51,323 nucleotides of DNA from Burkholderiaceae bacterium (GCA_019236735.1 JAFAIM010000043.1:1-51323); one strand, 5' to 3'; shown: positions 25,282 to 35,701, counted from the first letter of the stretch. Made by a program: numbers and translations. The notes: a model not told the origin generated them from the sequence alone.

Positions 25282-26520
25282 ATGTCGAAACCAACGGAAT
25301 TGCATCAATCGGCGTCGGCGAGGAAGTCAGGGGCTTCGCTTCTCGGCGGCGCACTCGCCGTTGCCGCGGCCATCGTCCTGGCGGCCTGTCAGTCGAAGGC
25401 AGACACGCCTCCTCCAGGCGCTTTCGGGCCGCCGCCGGTGTCGGTCGCTCCGGCAGCGCAGCGACAGGTGCAGGAACTCGACGAGTTTACGGGGCGACTC
25501 GAGGCTCCGGAATCGGTCGACGTACGCTCGCGCGTGACCGGCTATATCAAGGCCGTGCATTTCCGCGACGGGCAGGAGGTCAAGAAGGGCGATCTGCTGT
25601 TCACAATCGATCCGGATCCGTATGTTGCCGAGCTCGACAAGGCGCGCGCACAACTGGCTTCGGCACAGACGCAGGTCGAGTTGGCACGCGCCGATGAAGC
25701 GCGGGGTCAAAAGCTGATCGACGTCAAGGCGATTTCGCAGCAGGAGTATGACCAGCTGACGTCCGGCACGCGCAACGCGGAAGCCAACGTCAAAGCGGCT
25801 CAAGCGGCGGTGGAAGCCGCCCAACTGAACGTGGGCTACACGCAGATCCGCGCACCGATCGCCGGGCGGGTGTCGCGTGCCAACCCGGCAGCGACGGTGG
25901 GCAATCTGGTGAACATCAGCGATCCGGTTTTGACAACGATCGTCTCGCTCGACAAGGTGTATGCGTACTTCGACGCAGGCGAGGATGCCTTTTTGAAGTA
26001 CGTAAGACTCGACCGCGAGGGCTCGCGTCCGAGCTCGCGAACGCACGCCAACCCAGTCCTGATGGGGCTAGCGGACGACGACGGCTATCCGCACCATGGA
26101 GTGATGGACTTCGTCGACAACCGCCTCAATCCGCTGACCGGCGCGATCCGAGCACGGGCCGTGTTCGACAACACGGACCGCCGCTTTACACCGGGGCTGT
26201 TTGCTCGCATCAAGCTGATCGGGAGCGGCACCTATTCCGCCGTGGTGACGCCTGACACTGCAATCGGAACCGACCAGAGCAAGAAATTCGTCCTCGTCGT
26301 CGGAAAGGACAACAAAGCCGAGTTCCGCGAAGTGCATCTGGGAGCGCTGATCAACGGCATGCGCGTGATCCGCAACGGCTTGAATCCCGGCGAACTGGTC
26401 GTCGTCGACGGACTGCAGCGCGTGCGTCCCGGTACCCCGGTAACGCCCGAGAAGCTGCAGGAGGACGAAGCGGGCATGCCGATCCAACCGGCGCCGAAGA
26501 CCAACACGGCTCAATCCTGA
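25282..26520 (+). CDS. RND efflux periplasmic adaptor subunit, lipoprotein (third pump)
   Basis: 412 residues from ATG 25282, with AGGGA about eight bases upstream; an open upstream extension through the tandem repeat is discounted because the lipoprotein signal begins here (AVAAAIVLAACQSK, Cys near 38). Lipoyl half-motifs (YIKAVHFRDGQEVKKGDLLFTID, and IRAPIAGRVSRANPAATVGNLV) flank an alpha-hairpin; beta-barrel and membrane-proximal domains follow. The MexE/AcrA type: with the next two genes it forms a tripartite drug pump. Probably controlled by the divergent HxlR protein. Confidence 0.93.
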   Translation: MSKPTELHQSASARKSGASLLGGALAVAAAIVLAACQSKADTPPPGAFGPPPVSVAPAAQRQVQELDEFTGRLEAPESVDVRSRVTGYIKAVHFRDGQEVKKGDLLFTIDPDPYVAELDKARAQLASAQTQVELARADEARGQKLIDVKAISQQEYDQLTSGTRNAEANVKAAQAAVEAAQLNVGYTQIRAPIAGRVSRANPAATVGNLVNISDPVLTTIVSLDKVYAYFDAGEDAFLKYVRLDREGSRPSSRTHANPVLMGLADDDGYPHHGVMDFVDNRLNPLTGAIRARAVFDNTDRRFTPGLFARIKLIGSGTYSAVVTPDTAIGTDQSKKFVLVVGKDNKAEFREVHLGALINGMRVIRNGLNPGELVVVDGLQRVRPGTPVTPEKLQEDEAGMPIQPAPKTNTAQS

Positions 26521-26561
26521 TTGCCTGATCGCCTGATCGGCCTTCCTCGGGACACGCAGCT

Positions 26562-29500
26562 ATGGACATCTCGCATTTTTTCATCGATCGGCCGCGCTTT
26601 GCCGCGGTGCTTTCGATCCTGGTGACCCTGGTCGGGTTGATCGCACTATTCAAGCTGCCGATCTCCGAGTACCCGGAAGTCACTCCGCCGCAAGTCGTGG
26701 TTCGCGCCCAGTTCCCGGGCGCCAATCCGCGCGTGATCGCCAACACCGTGGCAACTCCGCTGGAAGAGCAGATCAACGGCGTCGACAACCTTTTGTACTA
26801 CGACAGCCAATCGACCGCTGACGGAGCGATGACGCTGACCTGCACGTTCCGGATCGGCACGGACCCGGTGGTGGCCGAGTCGGAAGTGCAGAACCGCATC
26901 ACTCGTGCGCTGCCGCGTTTGCCGGACGTGGTGCGGCAGATCGGGGTGACGACCGAGAAAAGCTCGCCGACGCTGACGATGGTCGTGCACATGGTGTCGC
27001 CCGACAACCGTTACGACGCGCTGTACCTGCGCAACTACGCGCAGTTGTACGTGCGCGATCCGCTGCTGCGGATTGCCGGCATGGGATCGGTGCTGGTGTT
27101 TGGCGAGGGCGACTATGCGATGCGGATCTGGCTCGATCCGAACAAACTCGCCGCGCGCGGTGTAGCCACCAGCGAAGTGGTGGCGGCGATCCGCGAACAG
27201 AACGCGCAAGTGGCTGCCGGCGTGGTCGGCGATGCTCCCGCTCCGCCCGGGACCACGTTCACGATGTCGGTCAGCACCAAGGGGCGGCTGACGACGGAAG
27301 ACGAGTTTGGCGACATCATCGTTCGCGCCGACACATCCGATGGCTCGGTGATCCGGATCCGCGATCTGGGGCGGGTCGAGCTCAGCGCAGGAACCTTTGC
27401 GCTGCGAAGCCTGTTGAACAACAAGGAAGCGGTCGCGATCGGGATCTTCCAGGCGCCCGAATCGAACGCTCTTGCGCTGTCGAGTGAAGTACGCGCAACG
27501 ATGGAGCGGCTTAAAGCCGATTTCCCGCAAGGCGTCGATTACAAGATCGTGTACGACCCGACGCAGTTCGTCAGGACGTCGATCAACAAAGTGATCGAAA
27601 CGCTGGTGATCGCCATCCTTCTGGTGGCTCTGGTGGTCATCGTGTTCCTGCAGACCTGGCGAGCCTCGATCATCCCGCTGCTGGCGGTACCGGTGGCGGT
27701 GATTGGAACCTTCGCGGTTTTGCTCGCGTTGGGCTTTTCGATCAACACATTGACGCTGTTCGGTCTGGTGCTGGCGATCGGGATTGTCGTCGACGATGCG
27801 ATCGTGGTGGTGGAAAACGTCGAACGCAATATCGAATCGGGCTTATCGCCGCACGACGCCACCGTGCGGGCCATGCAGGAGGTCAGCGGCCCGATTGTTG
27901 CGATCGCGCTGGTGCTGTGCGCGGTGTTTGTCCCGCTGTCGTTCGTATCGGGCCTGTCCGGGCAGTTCTACCGGCAGTTCGCCGTCACGATTGCGATCTC
28001 GACCGTAATTTCGGCGTTCAATTCCCTGACTTTGTCGCCCGCTTTGGCGTCCATTTTGTTGCGCGGGCGCGATGAACCGAAAGACCGGGTGACACAAATC
28101 GTCGATGGCGTTCTCGGCGGATTTTTCCGGCAGTTCAACCGCGTATTCAAATTTTCCGCCCAAGCGTACGGCAAGGGCGTGACCGCCGTTCTTGGACGCA
28201 GGGCCGCTGCGCTTGGGGTCTATGCGCTGCTGATCTGCCTGACGCTGCTTCTGTTCTGGCGCGTTCCGTCGGGTTTTGTGCCGCAGCAGGACAAGCAGTA
28301 CCTGATCGGGATCGCCCAGCTTCCGGAAGGCGCGACGCTCGACCGCACCACGGAAGTGATCCGCCAGCTCAGCGACATCGCGCGGAAGATTCCCGGTGTG
28401 CGCGACTCGGTGGCGTTTCCCGGACTGTCGATCGACGGCTTCACGAACCGGACCAACGCCGGCATCGTCTTTTTCTCGCTGGATGACTTCGAGAAGCGGA
28501 AAACGCCCGTGATTGGACGCTTGCTTGCGGCCTTGCACTTACAACCGCCGCCGCCCGACCGGAGCGCTGAGGGAATCGCCAAGCAGGTCAACATGCGGGT
28601 GGGTGCTTTGAAGGATGCGTTCATCTTCGTGCTGTCGCCGCCTCCTGTGTCGGGAATCGGGCAGGCCGGTGGTTTCAAGCTGCAGTTGATCGACCGCAAC
28701 TCGCTCGGCGAGCAAGCGCTTGCCGGAGCGGTCGGGGCGACGCTCGGTCGGGTGTATGGCAATCCCCAATCGATACTGACTCAGGTGTTCTCGAACTACC
28801 AGATCAACAGTCCTCAGTTGTATGCCGACATCGATCGCACGCGCGCCAAGCAGATGGGAGTCAACCTGACCGACATCTACGACACGATGCAGCTGTACCT
28901 GGGGTCGCTGTACGTCAACGACTTCAATCGCTTCGGTAAGACCTACCAGGTGATCGTGCAGGCCGACGCGCCGTATCGGGCGGATGCCGATTCGATCCCC
29001 CAGCTGAAGACTCGCAACTACAAGGGCGAAATGGTTCCCCTCGGGGCACTGATGACGATCGTTCCGACCTTCGGACCGGTCAGCGTCACGCGGCACAACG
29101 GGTTTTACTCGGCCGACATCAACGGTGCGCCGAAGCCAGGGTACAGCTCGGGGCAGGCGCAGGCCGAAATCGAGAAGGTGCTGAAGGCGAGCCTGCCGCG
29201 CGGTATCAGCGCCGACTGGACGGAGCTGGTGTACCAGGAAAAGCTCGCCGGCCACACGTCGATCTACATCTTCCCGCTGTGCGTGCTGCTGGTGTTCCTG
29301 GTGCTGGCGGCCAACTACGAAAGCTGGACCTTGCCGTTGGCGATCGTGCTGATCGTTCCGCTGTGCATTTTCAGCGCCATTTTGGGCATTTGGTTGAGCA
29401 GCTTCCTGATTCCGCTGGACAACAACATATTCACTCAGATTGCGCTCGTCGTATTGGTGGGTCTGGCGTGTAAGAACGCGATCCTGATCGTGGAATTCGC

Positions 29501-29855
29501 GCGCGATCTGGAGGTGCGCGGCGAGCCGATGATCGATGCGGTGCTGCACGCCTGCCGCATGCGGTTGCGGCCGATTTTGATGACTTCGTTCGCGTTCTGC
29601 GCCGGTGTGATTCCGCTGATCGTGGCTACCGGTGCCGGGGAGGAGATGCGGCGGGCGATGGGAATTGCGGTGTTCTGGGGGATGGTGGGCGTGACTTCGT
29701 TCGGCATTTTCCTCACCCCGGTGTTCTACGTGCTGCTGCGCAAGCTCGGCGGTTCGCGCAAGCTATACGCCGGCAGAGCGAGCTCTGGCCAGGGGGGCCA
29801 GGGATTTGGCGCTCCCGCGCTCACCGTTCAACCACAGGGGCCACGCGATGAGTGA
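26562..29855 (+). CDS. RND multidrug efflux permease, HAE1/MexF-like (third pump)
   Basis: 1097 residues. MDISHFFIDRPRFAAVLSILVT is the typical N-terminus. Porter domains and two six-helix bundles follow, with the canonical proton relay intact: GIVVDDAIVVVENVERNI in TM4 and GLACKNAILIVEFARDLE (Lys) in TM10. This contrasts with the altered permease at 7960. It exports hydrophobic drugs or aromatic compounds by proton antiport. Starts 41 bases after the adaptor stop and overlaps the OM factor gene by 8 bases. The C-terminal tail after the last helix is Gly/Ser-rich and poorly conserved. Confidence 0.95.
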   Translation: MDISHFFIDRPRFAAVLSILVTLVGLIALFKLPISEYPEVTPPQVVVRAQFPGANPRVIANTVATPLEEQINGVDNLLYYDSQSTADGAMTLTCTFRIGTDPVVAESEVQNRITRALPRLPDVVRQIGVTTEKSSPTLTMVVHMVSPDNRYDALYLRNYAQLYVRDPLLRIAGMGSVLVFGEGDYAMRIWLDPNKLAARGVATSEVVAAIREQNAQVAAGVVGDAPAPPGTTFTMSVSTKGRLTTEDEFGDIIVRADTSDGSVIRIRDLGRVELSAGTFALRSLLNNKEAVAIGIFQAPESNALALSSEVRATMERLKADFPQGVDYKIVYDPTQFVRTSINKVIETLVIAILLVALVVIVFLQTWRASIIPLLAVPVAVIGTFAVLLALGFSINTLTLFGLVLAIGIVVDDAIVVVENVERNIESGLSPHDATVRAMQEVSGPIVAIALVLCAVFVPLSFVSGLSGQFYRQFAVTIAISTVISAFNSLTLSPALASILLRGRDEPKDRVTQIVDGVLGGFFRQFNRVFKFSAQAYGKGVTAVLGRRAAALGVYALLICLTLLLFWRVPSGFVPQQDKQYLIGIAQLPEGATLDRTTEVIRQLSDIARKIPGVRDSVAFPGLSIDGFTNRTNAGIVFFSLDDFEKRKTPVIGRLLAALHLQPPPPDRSAEGIAKQVNMRVGALKDAFIFVLSPPPVSGIGQAGGFKLQLIDRNSLGEQALAGAVGATLGRVYGNPQSILTQVFSNYQINSPQLYADIDRTRAKQMGVNLTDIYDTMQLYLGSLYVNDFNRFGKTYQVIVQADAPYRADADSIPQLKTRNYKGEMVPLGALMTIVPTFGPVSVTRHNGFYSADINGAPKPGYSSGQAQAEIEKVLKASLPRGISADWTELVYQEKLAGHTSIYIFPLCVLLVFLVLAANYESWTLPLAIVLIVPLCIFSAILGIWLSSFLIPLDNNIFTQIALVVLVGLACKNAILIVEFARDLEVRGEPMIDAVLHACRMRLRPILMTSFAFCAGVIPLIVATGAGEEMRRAMGIAVFWGMVGVTSFGIFLTPVFYVLLRKLGGSRKLYAGRASSGQGGQGFGAPALTVQPQGPRDE

Positions 29856-31314
29856 AATGCAATCCCAACCTAGCCGTCGCGTTCGGCTCGCAGCGGGCGG
29901 CGTCCTGGCAACCCTGCTGACGGCCGCTCTTCTCTGCGGCTGTGCGCTCGGGCCCGACTACAAGAGGCCCGAGATGCCAATGGCGGCGAACTTCGAGAAC
30001 GCCACTGGCAACGGTGGGCAGGAGCCGACTCGGGAATTTTGGCGGCGTTTTGACGATCCGATCCTGAACGGTCTGGTCGACGATGCGATCCGCGCGAACT
30101 ACGACATCCGGATTGCGGTGGCCAATTTGCAGGCGGCGCGAGCGGTGCAGCTTGGGGTCGATGCGCAGGCCTATCCACAGGTGGGCGCGGGCGCGAGCGG
30201 TGCGCGCCAGATCGCACCGCAGACCGCGGCACCCGGGTTCACCCGCGACCAGCGCACCGGCAACGTGTTCGACACCTCGATCGACGCCAACTGGGAGCTG
30301 AATTTATTTGGCCGGTATAGCCGAGCGTCCGAGTCTGCAGCCGCTTCCGTTTCCGCTGCCGAGGCAGGTGTGGCAGCCGCGCAGGTCAGCGTGACGGCCG
30401 AGGTCGCGAGCGAGTACTTTGTGCTGCGCGGCTTGCAATTGAGACTGCAAATCGCGCAGCAGGAGCTGCAGAACCAGGAGGCCAATTTAACGCTGGTCCA
30501 GGCGCGGCTGGACGCCGGGCGGGGCACCGAACTCGATACCTCACGGGCGCAAGAGCAGGTCGAGAGCACACGGGCGCAAGTCCCGCTGTTGCAGGCGGGA
30601 ATCGAACAAGCACGCTACCGCTTGGCCGTTTTGACGGGGCGAGCACCGACCGAGCTGGCTTCACTATCAGCCGAAGCCGCGCCGCTACCCGGAATCAAGC
30701 CGGTCGACGGCATCGGCACCCCGGCGGAACTGCTGGAGCGCCGGCCCGACATCCGCATCGCCGAACGGCAGCTGGCCGCCGCAACCGCCGACATCGGCGC
30801 ATCTAAAGCAGATCTTTTCCCGAGCGTGTCGATCACCGGCCTGCTCGGCCTGAACGCGCTCACAGCAGGTGGGCTGAACAGCGGCCAGGCGTACTACTAC
30901 AACTTGGGCGCATCGATGGCGTGGACGGTGCTCGATTTCGGCCGGATCCGCTCGCGCATCCGTCAGAACGAGGCGAGGGCCGACGCGGCGCTCGCGCAGT
31001 ATCAGAAGACGGTGCTGATTGCGCTCGAGGAAACCGACGGCGCGCTGATCGGTCTCGACCGCAACCAGCGTCGCGCCGAGAGCTTGTACAAAGCGGCTCG
31101 CGCGTCGGAACAGGCGGCGAAGCTGGCGCGGGCGCGCTTCGAAGCGGGCGTGACCGACTTTCTGACCGTGCTGGACGCCGAGCGCCAGCTGCTGGCGGAC
31201 CGCGACGGTCTGGCGCAGGCGCAGACCGACGCTGGGACTTCGCTGGTAGCTGTGTATAAGGCGCTGGGCGGCGGGTGGCCCGATTCTCCCGAGACGCGAA
31301 TTAGCTCGAACTAG
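29848..31314 (+). CDS. RND outer-membrane factor, OprM/NodT lipoprotein (third pump)
   Basis: 488 residues from ATG 29848, inside the end of the permease gene, with AGGGG about eight bases upstream. Lipoprotein signal (LATLLTAALLCGC), then CALGPDYKRPE, two OEP repeats (WELNLFGRYSRASESAAAS; AYYYNLGASMAWTVLDFGRIR) and LLERRPDIRIAERQLAAATADIGASK. It forms the TolC-like exit channel of the third pump. Its TAG is separated by one base from the stop of the convergent gene at 31316. Confidence 0.94.
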   Translation: MSEMQSQPSRRVRLAAGGVLATLLTAALLCGCALGPDYKRPEMPMAANFENATGNGGQEPTREFWRRFDDPILNGLVDDAIRANYDIRIAVANLQAARAVQLGVDAQAYPQVGAGASGARQIAPQTAAPGFTRDQRTGNVFDTSIDANWELNLFGRYSRASESAAASVSAAEAGVAAAQVSVTAEVASEYFVLRGLQLRLQIAQQELQNQEANLTLVQARLDAGRGTELDTSRAQEQVESTRAQVPLLQAGIEQARYRLAVLTGRAPTELASLSAEAAPLPGIKPVDGIGTPAELLERRPDIRIAERQLAAATADIGASKADLFPSVSITGLLGLNALTAGGLNSGQAYYYNLGASMAWTVLDFGRIRSRIRQNEARADAALAQYQKTVLIALEETDGALIGLDRNQRRAESLYKAARASEQAAKLARARFEAGVTDFLTVLDAERQLLADRDGLAQAQTDAGTSLVAVYKALGGGWPDSPETRISSN

Positions 31315-31315
31315 A

Positions 31316-31666
31316 CTAGAGTCCGAAGTACACCGGTTCGGACGGGGCCTCTGTTTCCGGCCCGGAGGCAGGCACGCCTGGAGCGCTGTGCCCCGTTCGA
31401 TGGTCGATCGTCATCGGCGACGGTGCCAAAGCTGGCTCCGCCGAGTGGTAGCTGACGAAATGGCCTCGCAGCAGCTCGCGCAGCCGCTCGACGACCTCCT
31501 CGCGCGGGAAAATCGTATTTTCCAGAATCGCTTCGACGCTCGGGTAACCCCGCTGGATCAGGAACAGGATGTTCCTGGACTTGGCGTCAAGCCGATAAGT
31601 TCGCGAGGACAGCTCGTCGCTGCCCTTGATCGTCAACTCAAATACGGAACGTTCGCGTGCTCCCAT
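31316..31666 (-). CDS. Hypothetical protein
   Basis: 116 residues with GGGGGA close upstream of its ATG. The first 75 residues are well ordered (FELTIKGSDELSSRTYRLDA, ILFLIQRGYPSVEAIL, FPREEVVERLRELLRG) and predict a strand-rich start followed by two helices. The tail is Pro/Ser-rich and probably disordered. No family with a known role is recognised. It is convergent with the efflux OM factor gene, so there is no room for a separate terminator. Confidence 0.6.
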   Translation of the reverse strand: MGARERSVFELTIKGSDELSSRTYRLDAKSRNILFLIQRGYPSVEAILENTIFPREEVVERLRELLRGHFVSYHSAEPALAPSPMTIDHRTGHSAPGVPASGPETEAPSEPVYFGL

Positions 31667-31791
31667 TCGGTCCCCCGCAACCTTTCTTCGGCGGGAATCG
31701 ACGCGGCTTGATACCCGCTCGGCGGTAAAAATGGACGGTGCCGACGGGTCCCGGCGGATTCTTAAGAACTAAGGATCGAGGTGCGGGCAGG

Positions 31792-32208
31792 TCAGCCCGC
31801 GGGCCGGGCATGCTGGCGCGACTGCGCCCCGCCGACCGATTCCCACAGCACACGCCTAAGCTCGACGGCTGCCATCGGGCCGAAAACGCGCCGATACGAC
31901 TCGACCAGTCGGCGAGCCGGACCGAAATCTCCCCTTAGCGCCGCCCTGCGGGCGCTGGCGAACATGTCGCGATGCTCGCTTACTGATCCGAACAGCGACT
32001 CGTACCGGTCCAGGCAGCAACGCATCGACAGATCGAAGGTGGGCGCGCCGGTCAAGCAAAGGACGCAGATCTGTGTGTGCTCTGGCTCGTCAAAGGCCGT
32101 GAGAGAACGGAACGGCCCCGTGTGCGCCGAGGGCCGCTCGCGCACTCGCAGATTCTTGTCTTCGCTGGATGCGAACCCGGTTCCGGACAGACGATGCACC
32201 AGAGGCAT
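31792..32208 (-). CDS. Possible hypothetical Cys-containing protein
   Basis: 138 codons, GC-rich at third positions like the neighbouring genes. The central part looks protein-like: QICVLCLTGAPTFDLSMRCC contains four of its Cys residues, followed by amphipathic helices (SEHRDMFASARRAALRGDFG, RRVFGPMAAVELRRVLWE). The ribosome site is weak (TAGG about seven bases upstream). I recognise no family. If it is not a gene, the stretch 31667-32330 holds nothing else I can support. Confidence 0.4.
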   Translation of the reverse strand: MPLVHRLSGTGFASSEDKNLRVRERPSAHTGPFRSLTAFDEPEHTQICVLCLTGAPTFDLSMRCCLDRYESLFGSVSEHRDMFASARRAALRGDFGPARRLVESYRRVFGPMAAVELRRVLWESVGGAQSRQHARPAG

Positions 32209-32330
32209 GCGCTACCTACGACACTCCCCCACCCCGGGCGCCATCAAAGCACTTTCGAGCGCAAGACGGAACAAGCGACACGCATCGATGTGATCGCGCG
32301 TTCTTGTTAGCGGGCGATCGAGCCGCCCGC

Positions 32331-33251
32331 CTATCTGCTTTGAAAGGTGGCGGCGGCCGCGATCGAATCGACGCCGTCGCGTGCGGTCGGGTAGTGCAGG
32401 CGCACTCGCAATTCCTGCTTTATCCGGCGGTTGCTAAGGCGGCGCGACTCCCGAAAAAACGAAAACTGCATGGGTGTCACCGCTGCGCGCAGCGCCTCAT
32501 GTGCAAGTCGCGGCGGACGCGGCAGTGCGAAGCGATCAGCAACCAGGTCGAGATATTCGCCTAAGTGCAGATGGGAATCATCGACGGCGTTGTAGATGCG
32601 CCGCGGATCGCTGCGAAACAGTGCGGCGATGCATATGTTCGCGAGATCCTCGACATGGATGTGATTGGTCAGCACATCGTCGGCGGGCAGCGGAGCAGGG
32701 GTTGCGCTGCGCAGGCGTTCCAGAGGCAGGCGTTCGGGTCCATAGATGCCGGGAACTCGCAGCACCGCCGCATGCCATGGGTGCGCGCGTGCGCGCAGCT
32801 CGCTCGCCAAGCGCCGGCGTGCCCGCTCCGTCATCGGCGCAGGCCGAGAGGTTTCATCGACTTTGCCGCCGCGCCGATCGCCGTACACGCCGGTCGTGCT
32901 CACGTAGACCAGACACGAAGGCGGGCGGCGCAGACTTCGCAACAGCTGTGCAATGCGACGGTCGGCGTACGGTTCAGTGGCGGGCGGTGCGAGGCAAATT
33001 GCGCGCGCGGCCAGACCTGCGATTGGCCGTTCGCGGCGTCCATCCAGGTTGAGTACGACCGGTACTGCACCGGCCATGCGCAGCTGCGCGAAGTGTTCGC
33101 GCGAGGTCGTGGTAGCGAAGATCCGGAAGCGCCGGTGCAGCCGTGCGACAATCTCCAGGCCGACTTTCCCGCATCCGACGATCAGCAGGCGCGGTCTGCC
33201 GAGGCGCGCGCCCCGGCGTTGCACCCCGGCCGTTGGCGTGTCGGTTCGCAT
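32331..33251 (-). CDS. Atypical short-chain dehydrogenase/NAD(P)-binding epimerase-like protein
   Basis: 306 residues. Rossmann motif LLIVGCGKVGLEIVARL near residue 22, then YVSTTGVYGDRRGG (the usual Tyr-containing block), RVPGIYGPERLPLERL and NHIHVEDLANICIAAL, which is the pattern of extended/atypical SDRs such as YeeZ-like proteins. The typical YxxxK is not clear. The first 20 residues are Arg-rich; a GTG at 33224 is an alternative start. Divergent from the flavin reductase gene with only 11 bases between the starts. Substrate unknown. Confidence 0.78.
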   Translation of the reverse strand: MRTDTPTAGVQRRGARLGRPRLLIVGCGKVGLEIVARLHRRFRIFATTTSREHFAQLRMAGAVPVVLNLDGRRERPIAGLAARAICLAPPATEPYADRRIAQLLRSLRRPPSCLVYVSTTGVYGDRRGGKVDETSRPAPMTERARRRLASELRARAHPWHAAVLRVPGIYGPERLPLERLRSATPAPLPADDVLTNHIHVEDLANICIAALFRSDPRRIYNAVDDSHLHLGEYLDLVADRFALPRPPRLAHEALRAAVTPMQFSFFRESRRLSNRRIKQELRVRLHYPTARDGVDSIAAAATFQSR

Positions 33252-33262
33252 GACTGGATTTT

Positions 33263-34327
33263 ATGTCGTTCAGCATATCGGTCCGCCCATCGGGGCGCCA
33301 ATTCAACGTTGAGCCGGCCGAGAATATTTTGGAAGCCGGCTTGCGCGCCGGAGTTGGCTTGCCGTACGGCTGCAAGGACGGCGCTTGCGGTTCATGCAAA
33401 GCAAAGGTGTTGTCGGGCCAATGGGAGCAGGGCTGGCACGCCGCCCCTGCGCTCAGTCATGAAGAGCACCTCGCCGGCTTGGCGTTGCTGTGCTGCTCGC
33501 AGGCTCGTTCAGACATGGTCGTCGAGGTGCGCGAAGTCACTGGCGACTTTCCCGCTCGCCGGATGCCGTGCCGGATCACCCATCTGGAGCGAGTTGCCCC
33601 CGATGTTGCGATCGTGACGCTGCAGCTTCCTGCCTCCGAGCAGTTGGAGTACCGGGCCGGGCAGTTCCTGGAATTCACGATTGGCACCGGCGTTCGCCGC
33701 AGCTACTCCATCGCCACCGCGCCGCACGCGAACGAGCCGATCAGCATCCACGTGCGCCACATGCCGGGCGGAGTGTTCACCGACGCGCTGTTCGGTGCCG
33801 CTGCCAAGCCGATTCGCGAACGCGACATCCTTCGCCTGGAGGGGCCGCTCGGCACGTTCTTTCTTCGGGCCGACAGCGATCGGCCGATCGTACTGCTCGC
33901 GAGCGGTACGGGCTTCGCACCGATCAAGGCGATCGCCGAGACGATCTTCCATTTGCGCCTCAATCACGACGATCCGGCGACGGGTCGGCGCGCCCGTACG
34001 GTCGTTCTGTATTGGGGCGCGCGCGCGCGCCGCGATCTTTATATGAACGAGCTGCCAATGAAGTGGGCTGCCGAGCAGCCGAATTTCCGTTACGTTCCGG
34101 TGCTGTCGGATGCGTTGCCGCAGGACCAGTGGAGCGGCCGCACCGGGTTCGTCCACCGGGCGGTGATGCAGGATCTGCCGGATTTGTCGCAGTACGAGGT
34201 GTACGCGTGCGGCGCTCCCGTGATGGTCGAGGCTGCGCGGCGCGATTTCGTGCAGCAATCCGGACTTCCGCCGGAGCAATTCCTGGCGGACGCTTTCACC
34301 TCGAAAGCGGACATCGTCAAGGACTGA
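33263..34327 (+). CDS. CDP-6-deoxy-delta-3,4-glucoseen reductase-like ferredoxin/flavin reductase
   Basis: 354 residues. N-terminal plant-type [2Fe-2S] domain with the ligand cluster [16 protein letters not shown] and a later Cys ([12 protein letters not shown]), then an FAD domain ([10 protein letters not shown]) and an NAD(P)H domain ([28 protein letters not shown]). This is the layout of CDP-6-deoxyglucoseen reductase/phenol hydroxylase reductase electron-transfer proteins; Burkholderiales copies often carry this name without a deoxysugar pathway. It passes electrons from NAD(P)H to an unidentified partner oxygenase or dehydratase. Its tail carries the ribosome site of the next gene. Confidence 0.85.
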   Translation: MSFSISVRPSGRQFNVEPAENILEAGLRAGVGLPYGCKDGACGSCKAKVLSGQWEQGWHAAPALSHEEHLAGLALLCCSQARSDMVVEVREVTGDFPARRMPCRITHLERVAPDVAIVTLQLPASEQLEYRAGQFLEFTIGTGVRRSYSIATAPHANEPISIHVRHMPGGVFTDALFGAAAKPIRERDILRLEGPLGTFFLRADSDRPIVLLASGTGFAPIKAIAETIFHLRLNHDDPATGRRARTVVLYWGARARRDLYMNELPMKWAAEQPNFRYVPVLSDALPQDQWSGRTGFVHRAVMQDLPDLSQYEVYACGAPVMVEAARRDFVQQSGLPPEQFLADAFTSKADIVKD

Positions 34328-34329
34328 GA

Positions 34330-35523
34330 TTGAGAATCGGCCCGTTCGAAACCGACGCGTTGATGGAGGTGGCGGCGCGTCCACCGCTGGTGTTCGTCGA
34401 AGGCAGCGGCTCGTGGCTGGTCGACCACCGCGGCAAGCGCTATCTGGATTTTGTCCAGGGGTGGGCGGTCAACTGCCTGGGACACTGCCCGCCGGAAATC
34501 GTGCAGACGATCGGCGCGCAGGCCTCGCGGCTCGTGAACCCGAGCGCCGCCTACTACAACGATGCCTCGATCGGCCTGGCGCAGCGGCTGGCACGGTTGT
34601 CCGGACTGGAGCGCGTTTTTCCGGCCAACAGTGGTGCCGAGGCCAACGAAGGCGCGATCAAGCTCGCGCGCAAATGGGGCGCGCGCGACAAACGCGGAGC
34701 CTGGCAGATCGTGACGTTTGCGGACTCTTTCCACGGGCGAACGCTTGCGACGATGTCGGCGTCCGGCAAAGCGGGCTGGGACAGCTTGTTCGAGCCGAAG
34801 GTGTCCGGTTTTCCGAAGGCGGTATTGAACGATCTGGAGTCGGTGCGGCGCGCGATCGGCGCGGAAACCGTCGCCATCATGGTTGAACCGATCCAAGGAG
34901 AGGCCGGCGTTGTGGCGGCGGAAGACGGCTTTCTGCGCGATCTGCGGGATCTGTGCGATGAACGCGAATTGTTGTTGATCCTCGATGAGGTGCAAACCGG
35001 AATCGGCCGAACCGGGCGCATGTTCGCATTCGAGCACGCGGGGATCCGACCCGACATCATGACGCTTGGAAAAGGGATCGGCGGCGGAGTGCCGCTTTCG
35101 GCCCTTCTGGCGAGCGAACGCGTGTCCTGCTTCGAACACGGCGACCAGGGCGGAACGTACTGTGGCAATCCGCTGATGGCAGCGGTCGGATGCGCCGTGC
35201 TCGATCGCGTGTCGCAGCCGCAGTTCCTTGACGGCGTTCGGCTACGCGAAGAGCACCTTTCCCGGAAGCTGCAGGAACTGTCGCAACGCCATCGTCTGGC
35301 CGGCGAACGCGGCCGCGGGCTGCTTCGTGCGGTCGATCTGAGCCGACCGCTCGCAGCGCAGGTCGTCGATGCTGCGCGCGAGCTGGTGCCGGAGGGGCTT
35401 TTGTTGAACGCCCCGCGACCGCACTTGTTACGACTGATGCCGGCACTGAACGTCGAGTTCGAAGCGATCCATCGGATGGGAGAGCTGCTGGATCGCGCGC
35501 TAACGGCGGCGCTGACGTCCTGA
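34330..35523 (+). CDS. argD: Acetylornithine transaminase
   Basis: 397 residues, a class III PLP aminotransferase of arginine synthesis (N-acetylglutamate semialdehyde to acetylornithine). Seen: [65 protein letters not shown] (PLP Asp) and the Lys in [15 protein letters not shown] take TTG 34330 as start because AAGGA lies six bases upstream and the extra residues ([11 protein letters not shown]) match the usual N-terminus; ATG 34363 is the alternative. It starts two bases after the upstream reductase stop, so the two are likely co-transcribed. Confidence 0.9.
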   Translation: MRIGPFETDALMEVAARPPLVFVEGSGSWLVDHRGKRYLDFVQGWAVNCLGHCPPEIVQTIGAQASRLVNPSAAYYNDASIGLAQRLARLSGLERVFPANSGAEANEGAIKLARKWGARDKRGAWQIVTFADSFHGRTLATMSASGKAGWDSLFEPKVSGFPKAVLNDLESVRRAIGAETVAIMVEPIQGEAGVVAAEDGFLRDLRDLCDERELLLILDEVQTGIGRTGRMFAFEHAGIRPDIMTLGKGIGGGVPLSALLASERVSCFEHGDQGGTYCGNPLMAAVGCAVLDRVSQPQFLDGVRLREEHLSRKLQELSQRHRLAGERGRGLLRAVDLSRPLAAQVVDAARELVPEGLLLNAPRPHLLRLMPALNVEFEAIHRMGELLDRALTAALTS

Positions 35524-35701
35524 CACGCTGCTGCTGCATCGCGACAACGCGCCGGCGTTGCACATTTGGAACGCGCGAGCGCTTTTTTGCGGCGGTGCGT
35601 GGCAGAATCGCGTAAACACCCGACACGACCGGGTCACAAACGATAAATGCGTGCTGGCGGCGGGTGTCATGCCCGCTGGACGGCCGTACGAGGAGATCCC
35701 G

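Noticed and set aside
35575-35588. GC-rich stretch with T6 after argD
   Set aside because: No stem of useful length can be drawn before the T-run.
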